A DNA stretch of 64,000 nt from Bacteroidota bacterium (GCA_027622005.1 JAQBZH010000006.1:19647-83646); one strand, 5' to 3'. Positions 54,731 through 64,000 are shown, numbered from the stretch's first letter. Translations and numbers: made by a program. The notes: generated by a model from the letters alone, not told the origin.

Positions 54731-57139
54731 CTACTCGAGGAACAATTCCTTGTCCATTTCAACTTCTTTTCCTGAAACGGTGTCTTTAATCTTTACTTTT
54801 AAGATAAACAGGCCTGTTTCCTGATTGAGCGCGTCCAGAATCAAGTATTGACCGTCTGTCTCCGAGGAGACAGCTATTGGAACTCCGGTCGAAACGCCCC
54901 CTTTTCCGCTTCCAAACAATCCGCGAAGCAGTCGGCCTACGCCGGCGCCCTTTTCCTTTGGCGTCAAGGTTGCTTCAACTTCGTATCTGGCTTGAGCATC
55001 CGTGCCCAAGGTCAAATTGTAGACCTCAAAGTAGATGTAAATGGGTTGGTCGAGAGAAAACACAGTCCAAGGAGCTGGCTGAATGCTCAGGTTATTGCGG
55101 TAAATGTCCGTTGGAACGACTGGCTTTCCATTATCTGTTTCTTCAATACGATACGCTAACAGAATGTCCGACATAGACAATTCACTGCCGGAATAGTCAT
55201 GGATTTTTACTTTTCGGCGCTGGACAGCGACCGTTGTTCCACCCGCGGTTTCAAACTCAACCGACACCTCGTGATTACCTGGAGGCGTTGACATAAGCTG
55301 CGTATCTACCCAGAGGTTCGACTCATCAAACTGGACGACCTGAGCTGTTGGAAGACCATAAATGGTGCGACGACGTTCAACCAACATATCCCGATTGTCG
55401 GCGACCACAAAGGTGCCTGCATTTGCCGTTACGTTGATGAACTCTTGTTTGGGGTCATACGCCGTCGTAATTGGAATCGCGTAGTTCACGTATACGTCCG
55501 TGTTGCCCGTCTTTCCCTTGAATGCAGCTACGACGAAAGGTAGTTCTATCTGACGTCCAGGAGCTTTATAAGAATATCTTTCCGGCGTTTTGCGAATGGT
55601 CTCCTTGGCTTTAATCGTATAGTCGTTGACCCAAGGCAAACCTCCTGCGGTGAGGTCTGCGGCGCTTGGGCTATACAAACGATATTCTCCATTTCTAAAA
55701 GGGTCTTCAAAAACGAATTTAAAATCCCCGTAATCCCAAATATTGTACGTATTGGCTTCTTCCAGCATATCGTGCCCAGTACCCGATCTCCCTACCTGAA
55801 TGGCTAGACTGGCTGAGTTTCCGTCGGTGCCAGGCGTGCTGTTTCGGACACCCGTACCTGAACGCGGAATTATCACCACATCACCCTGGGGGACTCCGTA
55901 GCGAACTAATATCTGCCCTCGTTCCGTATTCCAGCCTTTGAGATCAACTTGTGGCGCACCGTAGAGCAGGTCAGCGTACGTAAGTCGTGCGTAATGCTCA
56001 ATTTTGCGCTCGTTATACGGAGTCAGATATCTTGGATCTTTGGATATCCAAAATCTGGCAGCATAAGCGGCCGGATCTTGCTTATAAAGCCTTAATTCCT
56101 CTTCAGGAAGAATATTTTCCAGGTGATTGTAGGCATACGATGTGTTATCGTCCATAAACCGAAAAGCGGTTTCGAACGATTTAGACGCTGCTTCAAGATT
56201 CCCCGAATAATAATGGGCGTATCCCAAGTAGGTCCACAACTTGACGTCTTCCGGGAAAAAAACGTACATCTGAGAAAGCATTTTTAGGGCTTCGTCATAT
56301 TCTCCCTTTAAGGAATAGATTTCCATCAAATGATTGTAAACAGAACGTTGTCTAGGATCAGACTCTAGGGAAGCATTCAGGTGAACGATGGCGGATTCGT
56401 ACGCTGTCTGAGCACGACCGGACATGTCAACGACAGGAAATCCTTGCTTTTTCAGGGCATCAATATCAAACTCATCTGCCATGAAAATCGAACTTGGATC
56501 CCAAGTGCCCTCAATTTGACCACGTTGTTCTGACATAACGGTTGCCGGAGTCGCACCCGTTGCTTCTTCAAGTTCTCTTAGGTCATCTAGCAACCGCGTT
56601 GCCATCGGATCAGGCTCACTAGAACCACGATATTTATACTCATTGAACGACAGTGTTGGGTACATCATCGCATTACGATAACGCCAAAAATCACGTATAA
56701 AGAATTTTCCCAATTCCTCATGAGCAAATGAATTGGTTTCATCCAATTCCAAAATGCGCTTGGCCATTGCTCGGCGCAAACGCTCCCTCGTTTTATCTGT
56801 AAAGAAAAATTGTGAGTCCTCTCTCAATTGTTGGAGGGATGCGACCAAATACTGCACATTTTGAGGTTCTATTAACAGCGCTGCTTCAATTTCCTTCTTG
56901 GCTCTTTTGGTGTCCCTCAGATCGGTTTCCCAATAAAGACGGGCCAGCAAGAAGTGCGCTTCCGCATTTTCCGGTTCATCTTTAAGAATCCGCTCAAACT
57001 GCGTAACGGCTTCAGAGTAATTACCTGACCGAAACGCCAGGATTCCTGCCGTCATAGGATCCGTTTGTTGTGCCAAAGCTGGCAATGTGAAAAGGCACAT
57101 CAACAAAACGGAGAGAATAGATTTCAAGTTGTTACACAT
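54731..57139 (-). CDS. GWxTD-domain exported TPR protein (copy 1)
   Basis: 802 residues with a signal peptide (ILSVLLMCLFTLPALAQ). N-terminal TPRs (NYSEAVTQFERILKDEPENAEAHFLLARLYWE in part; later GEYDEALKMLSQMYVFFPED) precede the GWxTD module around residues 375-480, with ERKIEHYARLTYADLLYG and GWNTERGQILVRYG. The C-terminal third is beta-rich and ends YLILDALNQETGLFILKVKI. It is a paralogue of the 60443 gene: both share RIEE/RLVEE, PIY-L/I-YFE-x-Y and a closing strand before the final basic-acidic tail. GWxTD proteins are known from Bacteroidota and other phyla with no firm function. Follows DUF4249 after 127 bp. Confidence 0.85.
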   Translation of the reverse strand: MCNNLKSILSVLLMCLFTLPALAQQTDPMTAGILAFRSGNYSEAVTQFERILKDEPENAEAHFLLARLYWETDLRDTKRAKKEIEAALLIEPQNVQYLVASLQQLREDSQFFFTDKTRERLRRAMAKRILELDETNSFAHEELGKFFIRDFWRYRNAMMYPTLSFNEYKYRGSSEPDPMATRLLDDLRELEEATGATPATVMSEQRGQIEGTWDPSSIFMADEFDIDALKKQGFPVVDMSGRAQTAYESAIVHLNASLESDPRQRSVYNHLMEIYSLKGEYDEALKMLSQMYVFFPEDVKLWTYLGYAHYYSGNLEAASKSFETAFRFMDDNTSYAYNHLENILPEEELRLYKQDPAAYAARFWISKDPRYLTPYNERKIEHYARLTYADLLYGAPQVDLKGWNTERGQILVRYGVPQGDVVIIPRSGTGVRNSTPGTDGNSASLAIQVGRSGTGHDMLEEANTYNIWDYGDFKFVFEDPFRNGEYRLYSPSAADLTAGGLPWVNDYTIKAKETIRKTPERYSYKAPGRQIELPFVVAAFKGKTGNTDVYVNYAIPITTAYDPKQEFINVTANAGTFVVADNRDMLVERRRTIYGLPTAQVVQFDESNLWVDTQLMSTPPGNHEVSVEFETAGGTTVAVQRRKVKIHDYSGSELSMSDILLAYRIEETDNGKPVVPTDIYRNNLSIQPAPWTVFSLDQPIYIYFEVYNLTLGTDAQARYEVEATLTPKEKGAGVGRLLRGLFGSGKGGVSTGVPIAVSSETDGQYLILDALNQETGLFILKVKIKDTVSGKEVEMDKELFLE

Positions 57140-57266
57140 GATTTAGAATACGTTTATTCCGATATCGATCGGCATGCTCCATACCTGCAAGTCACACCCT
57201 AGAAAAGCCAACAATGGAACGTTTGATGAACGCACGGCCCGCTAGCAGGATTCAATTATACCGAGA

Positions 57267-58160
57267 CTACTTCACAGCGAACCCGGCATCTTGCTTTTGT
57301 TTGTCCGTTAATTCAAAGACAAAACGATCGGTATACCCGCTTCCAATAAATCCAAATCCTCCTGTGACATTGTCGAAAACTCCGGGCTGAACAAGCAGCT
57401 CCGAATCGAATGCACCCGTTGGCGATACCCAGTCCGCCGAAACAACGAAGGCACTTACTTCAATATCATCAAGCAGAATTGGACTAATCCCCGGCCGCAG
57501 TCCGAGTCTGGTATAGATCGCTCCAATGTCGCTTGAAGGTATAATAACTACTTTCCACGATTCAGAACCGAGCTCTTGTAGCCGACCGCTTAGAATTCTA
57601 ACTCGAACGGTTGTGGTATCGGTCCCATCAGGAAACGGCACTCGCACCTTATAAGTGACGGCTGTTTGCAAAATCCGAGGAACGCCATTCCATTTCAATT
57701 CAACCAAAACGTTACTTCGAGTCGATACAATGCTTACCAGATCCGTTGCGCCGTCAGCTGGCATCTTAAGATCTGCTAAAGATATTCGGCCATCCGTTCC
57801 TTCGGCCTGAAACGAGTATTCGGTATTGTGTTCGGGGCGAAACAAAGCATAAAAAACGTGACCGATCGTTTCATTTCGAAATACAACCGTTGAATCTCTC
57901 CAAACAATTGTTTCTCCCGTTCTTTTGTTGCGGGAGGTTACGATGGCGTTCAGCTTCTGATGCCCCTCTGGATTCAGTATTCCATCGATGGAATAAACCC
58001 GCACGGCCTGTGTATCGGCTCGGGGATTAAAATATCCGTAAAATGAAAATGCTTCCTCCGTCCCCAATATAGGACTAACGCTCTCCTCACAACCAGAAGT
58101 TAGTAGAATAAGCGAGGCCCCCCAGAGCATTACGGCGGCTAAGTAGCTATTAACCCTCAT
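57267..58160 (-). CDS. DUF4249 family lipoprotein
   Basis: 297 residues. The N-terminus MRVNSYLAAVMLWGASLILLTSGC is a lipoprotein signal with lipobox TSGC. The mature part is beta-rich (AFSFYGYFNPRADTQAVRVYSIDG, YALFRPEHNTEYSF, VTGGFGFIGSGYTDRF), matching DUF4249, a Bacteroidota surface lipoprotein family usually encoded right after a TonB receptor. Here its start overlaps the receptor stop by four bases (58157-58160). I infer that it sits on the outer face as the receptor's lid or partner, in the manner of SusD, though the sequences are unrelated. Confidence 0.8.
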   Translation of the reverse strand: MRVNSYLAAVMLWGASLILLTSGCEESVSPILGTEEAFSFYGYFNPRADTQAVRVYSIDGILNPEGHQKLNAIVTSRNKRTGETIVWRDSTVVFRNETIGHVFYALFRPEHNTEYSFQAEGTDGRISLADLKMPADGATDLVSIVSTRSNVLVELKWNGVPRILQTAVTYKVRVPFPDGTDTTTVRVRILSGRLQELGSESWKVVIIPSSDIGAIYTRLGLRPGISPILLDDIEVSAFVVSADWVSPTGAFDSELLVQPGVFDNVTGGFGFIGSGYTDRFVFELTDKQKQDAGFAVK

Positions 58161-60439
58161 TCGAAATCCATTTTTAAGCCAAATGTGGGCACAAATGGCA
58201 ATTGATCAACTCGACGTAACGTGAACACGTCCAGATAAAACAGGTTGTTTCTATCGTAGGCGTTAATGACACCTACCAATCCTGAAAGGGATACGCCGTT
58301 TGGAAAACTGAATTTCTTCTGTAGCGTCACGTCCAATCGATGGTAAGTCGGTAAAACTCCATTAAATGGTCGTTCATAAATGACTCTCCGACTGCCAGGA
58401 TCTGAAAAAACGTCGGTATTTCCGTCTACGACCATAAAGCCATCAAATCCTAGAGCCCTGCTAAAAGGAAGGCCCGAGCCAAACTGCCAGCGGATATTCA
58501 AATCGAAGGAGCCAAAATCAAAGGCCGTGACCGCATTTAATTGATGTCTTCGATCATGCGCTGGTCTAAATCGGAGTTCGTCCTCCCCATACCAAAGTCC
58601 GAGGCTCTTTTGTTGGGCGGTGTACTCAACGGATGAAAGGCCGTAGGTGATCAAGCCCGTAAACTTCTCCCTTTTGTACTCCATACGAACATCTGAACCA
58701 ATGACATTTCCGTCTGCCGGCTGTAGTGAAGTAGTAAAGCGAGGATAAGACGTCCATTCAGGTATGAATAGATTGTTTAGCTTTTTGGCATAAACTTCGA
58801 CGCTCACATCGAACCTCCCTCCGAACGTCCGACGATACCCCAAAATGGCGTGTAGCGCTTCCGGGACGTTATTATCGTTGGGACTGGATGTCCAAGCTGT
58901 AAACACGCCCGAGGCATCTCTACGGTCTGTCAAGCCAACGATTTCCTGATGAAACGATCCTAGAGCAATGGTGAACTCATCCTTTTCACGCAATTTGATC
59001 GCCCGAATTCGAGGCTCTAAAAAACCACTATCCTTGCTCGGAAAGGAGTGAATTCGAAGACCTCCTCTGAGGTCCCATCCATAAAAATCCTTTAATTCAG
59101 GCTCAATATAGATTCCAACTTCCGTCAGGTACTCCAATCGGTGATACGTATTCTGAAATTGTCCGAGAAGATTGGACTCCAACTTCAATGACCGCGCAAA
59201 AACACCCCACCTGACTTCGCCAAACGAATTATAATGGGTGATGTTGATGTTAGTATTTGCACTTGCCAAACTTGAACGACTAGGCGACTGTCCAGTAGAT
59301 CCAATGGATGATTTTAACCTTGAGCCGGACACTAAAAACTCTGCCATTACAGGGAAAGCTCGCGGAAATACCAAATATCTCGCTCCGGCTGAAGCGTTCT
59401 TCCATTCCACATTTTCAGCAGGCTCTAGGTCATTTCCTTCAAAAATAGATCCCCTGTCATGCGTTTTTAGCAGCGAAACCGATAGCTGAGAATTTTTACT
59501 AAGAAAGGCGTGGGTCTTTACAAACAAGTCATCAAAGCGAAATGGCAGTTCGTCATCAATAATGCGTGAGGCGCCTTTATCCATGACGGACGTTCGATAA
59601 CTAATCAAAAACGACACGATATCCCGGGCGATAGGTCCTTCGAAGCTGATTCCCGAAACGAAAGGCGTAACGGAACCTGATCCTGCGTAACTCTTTTTGT
59701 CCCCATTCCGACTTTTAACATCGATCACTGACGATATTCTGCCCCCATATTGGCTCGTATATCCACCGGCGTACACATCGACGCTCTTCAAAATTTCAGT
59801 CGGAAAAGAAGAAAAGAACCCTAGGATGTGAAAAGGTTGGTAAACCCACATTCCATCCAATAAAACAAGGTTTTGCCAGGGCTCACCGCCGCGAATGAAC
59901 AATTGACCTCCCCGATCCCCAAGCGTAACCACACCTGGAAGCGTCGTTAAATAATTAACCAGGTCACCCGAAATGTCAGGAGAGGGAATCAACTCAATAT
60001 CTGCTGGGGTGATGGTCGTTTGGCCGGCCAACACCCTGGCGGCTCCGCCCTGGTCTTCTCCTTCAACAACGACTTCCCCTAGCTCTGTTTCACTGACTTC
60101 CAGGGTGATATTGATTATAATTCGGTCAGCGGTACCAATTCTCAGGGTGTCCGAATACGTCATGAAGCCTACAAACGTGGCCCGGAGTTCATAAACGCCA
60201 ACTGGAATGCTCGGAATGGCGTAGACCCCGTCAGCGCCGGAGACCGATCCCAGTTTCAAAACATTCTGTTGGTATAGGGCCACGTTCACCCCTTGGAGGC
60301 TTTCGCCATCGCTCAAGGCTACAACGGTTCCACGAATTAAGGATTGTTGTGCATTGGAGAGACTCGGACTGACTATTAACAATCCCAACCAAACGGCCAA
60401 AAACACCCAAAATTTCAAACTTACGTCCCTTCGAATCAT
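58157..60439 (-). CDS. TonB-dependent receptor with carboxypeptidase-like N-terminal domain
   Basis: 760 residues, signal peptide (VFLAVWLGLLIVSPSLSNAQ), then a CarboxypepD_reg-like domain (SLIRGTVVALSDGESLQGVNVALYQ and SIPVGVYELRATFVGF) and a plug (LTTLPGVVTLGDRGGQLFIRGGEPWQNLVLLDGMWVYQPFH in pieces, ILKSVDVYAGGYTSQYGGRISSVIDV). A 22-strand-type barrel ends in FVPTFGLKMDFE. It is shorter than SusC proteins and is paired with DUF4249 rather than SusD. The GWxTD gene at 60443 precedes it by three bases, so the three are one transcription unit. The substrate is unknown. Confidence 0.92.
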   Translation of the reverse strand: MIRRDVSLKFWVFLAVWLGLLIVSPSLSNAQQSLIRGTVVALSDGESLQGVNVALYQQNVLKLGSVSGADGVYAIPSIPVGVYELRATFVGFMTYSDTLRIGTADRIIINITLEVSETELGEVVVEGEDQGGAARVLAGQTTITPADIELIPSPDISGDLVNYLTTLPGVVTLGDRGGQLFIRGGEPWQNLVLLDGMWVYQPFHILGFFSSFPTEILKSVDVYAGGYTSQYGGRISSVIDVKSRNGDKKSYAGSGSVTPFVSGISFEGPIARDIVSFLISYRTSVMDKGASRIIDDELPFRFDDLFVKTHAFLSKNSQLSVSLLKTHDRGSIFEGNDLEPAENVEWKNASAGARYLVFPRAFPVMAEFLVSGSRLKSSIGSTGQSPSRSSLASANTNINITHYNSFGEVRWGVFARSLKLESNLLGQFQNTYHRLEYLTEVGIYIEPELKDFYGWDLRGGLRIHSFPSKDSGFLEPRIRAIKLREKDEFTIALGSFHQEIVGLTDRRDASGVFTAWTSSPNDNNVPEALHAILGYRRTFGGRFDVSVEVYAKKLNNLFIPEWTSYPRFTTSLQPADGNVIGSDVRMEYKREKFTGLITYGLSSVEYTAQQKSLGLWYGEDELRFRPAHDRRHQLNAVTAFDFGSFDLNIRWQFGSGLPFSRALGFDGFMVVDGNTDVFSDPGSRRVIYERPFNGVLPTYHRLDVTLQKKFSFPNGVSLSGLVGVINAYDRNNLFYLDVFTLRRVDQLPFVPTFGLKMDFE

Positions 60440-60442
60440 ACT

Positions 60443-62614
60443 CTACTTGATAACTATTTCTCTACTAATGACGGATTGTCGCCCAGAACGTTGCTCCGAA
60501 ACTCGTACGGCAAGTACATAGGTTCCCGGAGCTACACCCTGCGACTCCAATATGAAATATCGTGAATCTGTGGGGCCCTGCACATTCTGATCAAATTCAA
60601 CCGAAACAACGGCTTTTTCACTTTTTCCGAAAATGCGTCCCAATTTTGGCGTCAAATCCTCGTCTAGCGTGCCTTCTACTAGGGCCGCTTGAAATGACAG
60701 ATCAGTACCTGAATTCGTAGAGAGCCCATACGTTTCCAAATACAGATAAATTGGTGTTCCGGAATCAAAATGGGGTCGAGCAACCGGATAAATCGTTTTT
60801 CCGAATCGGACCCAAGTCGGCCCCGTCACGGTGGAGGTAGGGGTAATTCCAGCGTCAGATGATGAATCTAATTCCTCAACCAATCGAGCCAGCAATAGAT
60901 CGCTTAATCGAAGTCCTGACTGCCCGGCTGAAGCCACTTCTATGCGAGAAGTAGCGAATCCTTTAAGTCCTTCTACTTCGAGAGATAATTGATGCGCGCC
61001 CGTATCTAATTGCTGTACAGCGACTTGCGCCATTTCGCAGGGTAATTCGCTCCAGTGTTTTTCGCGATTTTCAAATGTGATGGCGCGGCCATAAATGGGA
61101 ATGGGTTGGCCAACTTTCCGATCAAAAATCGTGACCTGATTCCCTGGAATCTGGTCCGTTTCGGGAAAACAAAAAGGCAAAACTGCAAGTCTTTGTGACC
61201 CGTCCTCAAAAATTGAGGCAAGCGTCGTCATTTTTACTCGATTGGCTTCCTTTCTCTGGGTTCTTTCAGGATCATCTCTGAACCATTCGCGGGCACATTT
61301 TTCCATATCTAATCCACCGAGGCCTCTATCGCACAATCGATTGGCCTCCAGCGTTCCCCCTGGCGGACTCCAAAAGGCATATCTATTTGCCTTTACTAAA
61401 TCCATAAATACCCAATAGCGATACCCATAGTCTAAATAGTAATATTTATTGAACTGATCCTGAAACTGCATTTGCAAGAGCGGCCAACCATATCGAATGA
61501 CCACTTGTCCAGGCTCCGAGTCCCAACCGCGAAGTCCTTTTTGGGGCTGTCCCCAAACCAGGTCTGCATAAACCACTCGGGCACGATGTTCTACCATTCT
61601 TTCGTTGGTCGGAGAACTCCACAAGTGGTCCTGTCTAGCCCAGAATTCGGTGGTAGCAGAATCCGATTCGCTCGTAAACTGACCTCTACGGCTTGTGCTG
61701 GCAATGCTCGCTGGGTTGTTAAACGCCCATAAATCATCTGATAGGAGCCTTTTCATTCCCGATTCAAACCTAATCGATGCCTCTGCCGCGTGGCCCTGCA
61801 AGAACAAGGCCAGTCCTGCCATTAAATAGGCATCTGGCTGATCGGGGAAATCCTGGATATACCTTTCTGCGGCGGCTCGCATAACATCATATTTTTTTGC
61901 CCGTACCGTGGCCTCACCAAGCAATTTAAGTGCAAAAGGTCTAAAAGGACCCGATTCCGATGCTTTAATGAGGTATCCAATGGATTCGTCATTGGTTTTT
62001 TTTTCGACCGATTCATCTCGGATTATCGGGACCTCCAAATTGGAACCGCCTTCAGTCGAAAGGAATCGTCCTCCGTTACCTAGAGCCGGGCCTGCTAATG
62101 CAATGACTTGGTCTAGGTCTACGCCGGACGGAAATCGAACGGAGTTATTCTGACCGCGATAATCTTCTAGCTTAATTGAACCCGCCACTAGGTTAGCAAT
62201 CGGATTTTGCGGATCATTCTGGATGATTTTTTTTGCCCGACGAAGCTGCAATGCGAGCTTTACAGTCGGCATAAAGGACATGCCAAAGCCATAGTCCAGC
62301 CACAAATCAATGCTTTTTAGATAATCCGAATTGCGAGCTTTCTTCGGGAGGGCATTAAAGGATGCCCGCGCGCGATCGGAATTGGGTACCGGCTTGAAAA
62401 GCGACGTTTCCAGACGCAAAATCAAGGCGTCCTCGTCGTTTGGCCAGCGAGCAAGTAGTTCAGCAGCTTGTTCTTCTGCGGCTGCCCAATCGTGGTTTGC
62501 CAATGCTTGCTTCCCAATCGCCAACCTTTCTTCGCGCTTCAAGCCTTGCCCTCTCACATCTAAAACCAAGACGGAGAATAAGGCTAGCGCAAAAAGTAAC
62601 CGTCGACGGAACAT
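60443..62614 (-). CDS. GWxTD-domain exported TPR protein (copy 2)
   Basis: 723 residues, signal peptide (RRLLFALALFSVLVLDVRGQ). An N-terminal helical TPR-like part (ALANHDWAAAEEQAAELLARWPNDEDA) is followed by long helical repeats, then the GWxTD module near residues 335-430 with ERMVEHRARVVYADLVWG and GWDSEPGQVVIRYG. The C-terminal beta-rich part (LRLSDLLLARLVEELD, PIYLYLETYGL, TYVLAVRV) matches copy 1. It opens the GWxTD / TonB receptor / DUF4249 unit. The module motif reads GWDSE rather than GWxTD. Confidence 0.83.
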   Translation of the reverse strand: MFRRRLLFALALFSVLVLDVRGQGLKREERLAIGKQALANHDWAAAEEQAAELLARWPNDEDALILRLETSLFKPVPNSDRARASFNALPKKARNSDYLKSIDLWLDYGFGMSFMPTVKLALQLRRAKKIIQNDPQNPIANLVAGSIKLEDYRGQNNSVRFPSGVDLDQVIALAGPALGNGGRFLSTEGGSNLEVPIIRDESVEKKTNDESIGYLIKASESGPFRPFALKLLGEATVRAKKYDVMRAAAERYIQDFPDQPDAYLMAGLALFLQGHAAEASIRFESGMKRLLSDDLWAFNNPASIASTSRRGQFTSESDSATTEFWARQDHLWSSPTNERMVEHRARVVYADLVWGQPQKGLRGWDSEPGQVVIRYGWPLLQMQFQDQFNKYYYLDYGYRYWVFMDLVKANRYAFWSPPGGTLEANRLCDRGLGGLDMEKCAREWFRDDPERTQRKEANRVKMTTLASIFEDGSQRLAVLPFCFPETDQIPGNQVTIFDRKVGQPIPIYGRAITFENREKHWSELPCEMAQVAVQQLDTGAHQLSLEVEGLKGFATSRIEVASAGQSGLRLSDLLLARLVEELDSSSDAGITPTSTVTGPTWVRFGKTIYPVARPHFDSGTPIYLYLETYGLSTNSGTDLSFQAALVEGTLDEDLTPKLGRIFGKSEKAVVSVEFDQNVQGPTDSRYFILESQGVAPGTYVLAVRVSEQRSGRQSVISREIVIK

Positions 62615-62681
62615 GGCGGATTGTAATTCTGAATTCGCCCAATGTAGGGATTGAACTACGTTCGAACACAGGGGGCGTTTG

Positions 62682-63152
62682 TTAATCCCCTCCCTTGCGA
62701 AACTCCACTTTCAGGCGGTCCAGACTTCTGTTTACTTCACGGTCGGCTATGTCGGCGCGTTTGTCGTAAAGCTTTTTACCTTTGCCAAGACCGATCTCGA
62801 TTTTTGCTTTGCCGTCTTTAAAATAGAGCTTTAAGGGCACGATAGTGTAGCCTTTTTGCCTTGATGCTTTGTCCAGTTTTTCGATTTCTCGCTTATGTAA
62901 CAACAACTTACGAGATCTTGTAGGCTCATGATTGGCTCGATTTCCGTGGTCATACGGAGCGATGTGACATCCACGCATAATCATTTCGCCGCCTTCAACA
63001 TTGCAGAACGCATCCTGCAAATTGGCCTTGCCCGCGCGAAGTGATTTCACTTCCGTTCCAGTAAGTACCAATCCGGCTTCGACCCGCTCTTCGATGTGAT
63101 ACTCGAACGTTGCCTTTTTATTGGATGTAATAATTTTAAAGGCGTCGGTCAT
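62682..63152 (-). CDS. smpB: SsrA-binding protein SmpB
   Basis: 156 residues, normal size. Binds tmRNA and brings it to stalled ribosomes for trans-translation. KKATFEYHIEERVEAGLVLTGTEVKSLRAGKANLQDAFC is the SmpB OB-fold start, in pieces; HIAPYDHGNRANHEPTRSRKLLLHKREI and YTIVPLKLYFKDGKAKIEIGLGKGKKLYDKR follow. No ssrA RNA gene was found in the window. It lies 14 bp downstream of the mqnA-like gene. Confidence 0.96.
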   Translation of the reverse strand: MTDAFKIITSNKKATFEYHIEERVEAGLVLTGTEVKSLRAGKANLQDAFCNVEGGEMIMRGCHIAPYDHGNRANHEPTRSRKLLLHKREIEKLDKASRQKGYTIVPLKLYFKDGKAKIEIGLGKGKKLYDKRADIADREVNRSLDRLKVEFRKGGD

Positions 63153-63166
63153 TTAACTCTTTAGGC

Positions 63167-63961
63167 CTAATCGGTAAACACTTCGCCATCATTCTGAGGC
63201 AAACTGGCAAACATTACGGGCATAATTTCGGGGGTTATGCCATAATAAAACATATGATCACATAATTCTGTCAAACTTGCTACGGCCAAATCGTCTAGTC
63301 GTAGCCGAAGGTCGTTCAAAACGAAATCTTCTACTTCAACATCTTTGCTCCATTGGGAGGCAAAATCCGCCCGATGGTCATCCATATAGATAAGCGCGTC
63401 CCGTATGGTCGTGATTACGCTTGGTGTAGCTTCCCCTTTTCTCGTGACAAAAACAGCCCACACGAACGGGTAATTGGACAATTCGTACCATTCTTGACCA
63501 AGATCAAGGGCGATAGCATCGTTTTCGTTTTCGGGTGATTGGCCATCAAGCGGAATAGAAATTAGGGCGTCGGGGGCTACCTCTTCGGGGAGCGTAATAC
63601 GCTCGTTCAGAGCGGCTTCTGTGCCATAATGTTCTTTCAGGATGACCGCAGCCAATAAAGCATTCAATCGGCCTTCAATACCGTGAATGATTCCAACCGT
63701 TTTGCTACCCAACTGCGCCCCAACGGTCAATATGGCATAAGGGTTATTCCAAGTTGAAACCGCTACCGCAGGGATGATTTCAAACTCTTCAGGATTAGCC
63801 AGTGCCACGTCGGATGGCATCAAAGCAACTTGGGCAATTCCTTTTTGAAGATCGGAGGTTAGCTGTTCCCTTGTCGCCGAATAGACGTTTTTGCCAAACG
63901 CGTCGGTCAATCCCTTAAAAACGGGGTAGGTTACGGGGTTTTTCCAGACAGCAATCTTCAT
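63167..63961 (-). CDS. MqnA/MqnD-family menaquinone biosynthesis-like protein
   Basis: 264 residues with a periplasmic-binding-protein-like two-lobe fold. MKIAVWKNPVTYPVF, GIAQVALMPSDVALA, GRLNALLAAVILKEHYG and DLGQEWYELSNYPFVWAVFVTRKGE follow the order seen in MqnA, which removes water from chorismate in the futalosine menaquinone route. The Ser-rich substrate segment usual in MqnA is poorly conserved here (IIHGIEGR in its place), so it may be a divergent or repurposed member. Genuine futalosine genes would be needed elsewhere. Start ATG 63961 lies 39 bases from the window end. Confidence 0.6.
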   Translation of the reverse strand: MKIAVWKNPVTYPVFKGLTDAFGKNVYSATREQLTSDLQKGIAQVALMPSDVALANPEEFEIIPAVAVSTWNNPYAILTVGAQLGSKTVGIIHGIEGRLNALLAAVILKEHYGTEAALNERITLPEEVAPDALISIPLDGQSPENENDAIALDLGQEWYELSNYPFVWAVFVTRKGEATPSVITTIRDALIYMDDHRADFASQWSKDVEVEDFVLNDLRLRLDDLAVASLTELCDHMFYYGITPEIMPVMFASLPQNDGEVFTD

Positions 63962-64000
63962 AGCTGGTTCGAGGCAAAACTCGGTATAACGAACGGTCGG

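Overview
The window is a dense, mostly housekeeping stretch of chromosome (by eye about 48% GC) from a Gram-negative, outer-membrane bacterium of the Bacteroidota/Rhodothermota/Balneolota group. The evidence is the mix of families: LptD- and LptF/G-type lipopolysaccharide transport genes, two TonB-dependent receptors, DUF4270, DUF4249 and DUF4175 proteins, GWxTD-domain proteins, a short stand-alone glycogen-synthase-like GT5 domain, FtsB/DivIC, and an MqnA-like menaquinone protein. The assignment rests on gene content only. I see no phage, IS element, CRISPR array, rRNA or tRNA gene, and no clear horizontally acquired island.

Layout. 1-663: start of dxr on the minus strand, running off the left edge. 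846-5997: a tightly packed plus-strand operon (TPR protein, conserved 'asparagine synthetase B'-labelled protein, acyl-CoA thioesterase, small exported protein, SDR/RmlD-like protein), followed by serS. 7341-9341: a large acyl-CoA dehydrogenase, convergent with and overlapping serS. 9559-10664: pyrF and an ABM-fold protein. 10648-13981: glgC and a TonB receptor on the minus strand. 14214-17669: a giant DUF4175 membrane/coiled-coil protein, then a DCC thiol oxidoreductase. 18396-23295: an envelope-flavoured block (short GT5, DUF4270 lipoprotein, outer-membrane barrel, TPR protein). 23524-28936: eno, ftsB-like, ROK sugar kinase, lptD.

29001-31225: an orphan ABC ATPase and sucC (minus), divergent from lptF/G (31341-32471). 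32531-34262: cbs and a DUF3467 gene (minus). 34442-38484: soluble hybrid histidine kinase and lon. 38481-39129: two tiny overlapping helical proteins resembling phasins. 39307-41943: ppdK with a strong terminator. 42256-44922: topA. 44968-46603: rsgA preceded by two PspB-like membrane/coiled-coil proteins. 46698-47909: glutaryl-CoA dehydrogenase-like gene. 48062-54639: tyrA, gcvT, ftsK, purK, purE on the plus strand. 54731-62614: a minus-strand surface cassette (GWxTD protein, TonB receptor, DUF4249 lipoprotein, second GWxTD protein). 62682-63961: smpB and an mqnA-like gene.

Together the genes cover central carbon metabolism (eno, ppdK, sucC, glgC, ROK kinase), nucleotide and amino-acid synthesis (pyrF, purE, purK, tyrA, cbs, gcvT), acyl-CoA catabolism, translation and proteostasis (serS, smpB, rsgA, lon), chromosome handling (topA, ftsK) and outer-membrane building. 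The parts most likely to hold undescribed biology are the GWxTD/TonB/DUF4249 cassette, the phasin-like pair beside lon and ppdK, the PspB-like pair beside rsgA, the GT5/DUF4270 block, and the 846-5997 operon. Function statements come from family recognition by eye; no database search was run.
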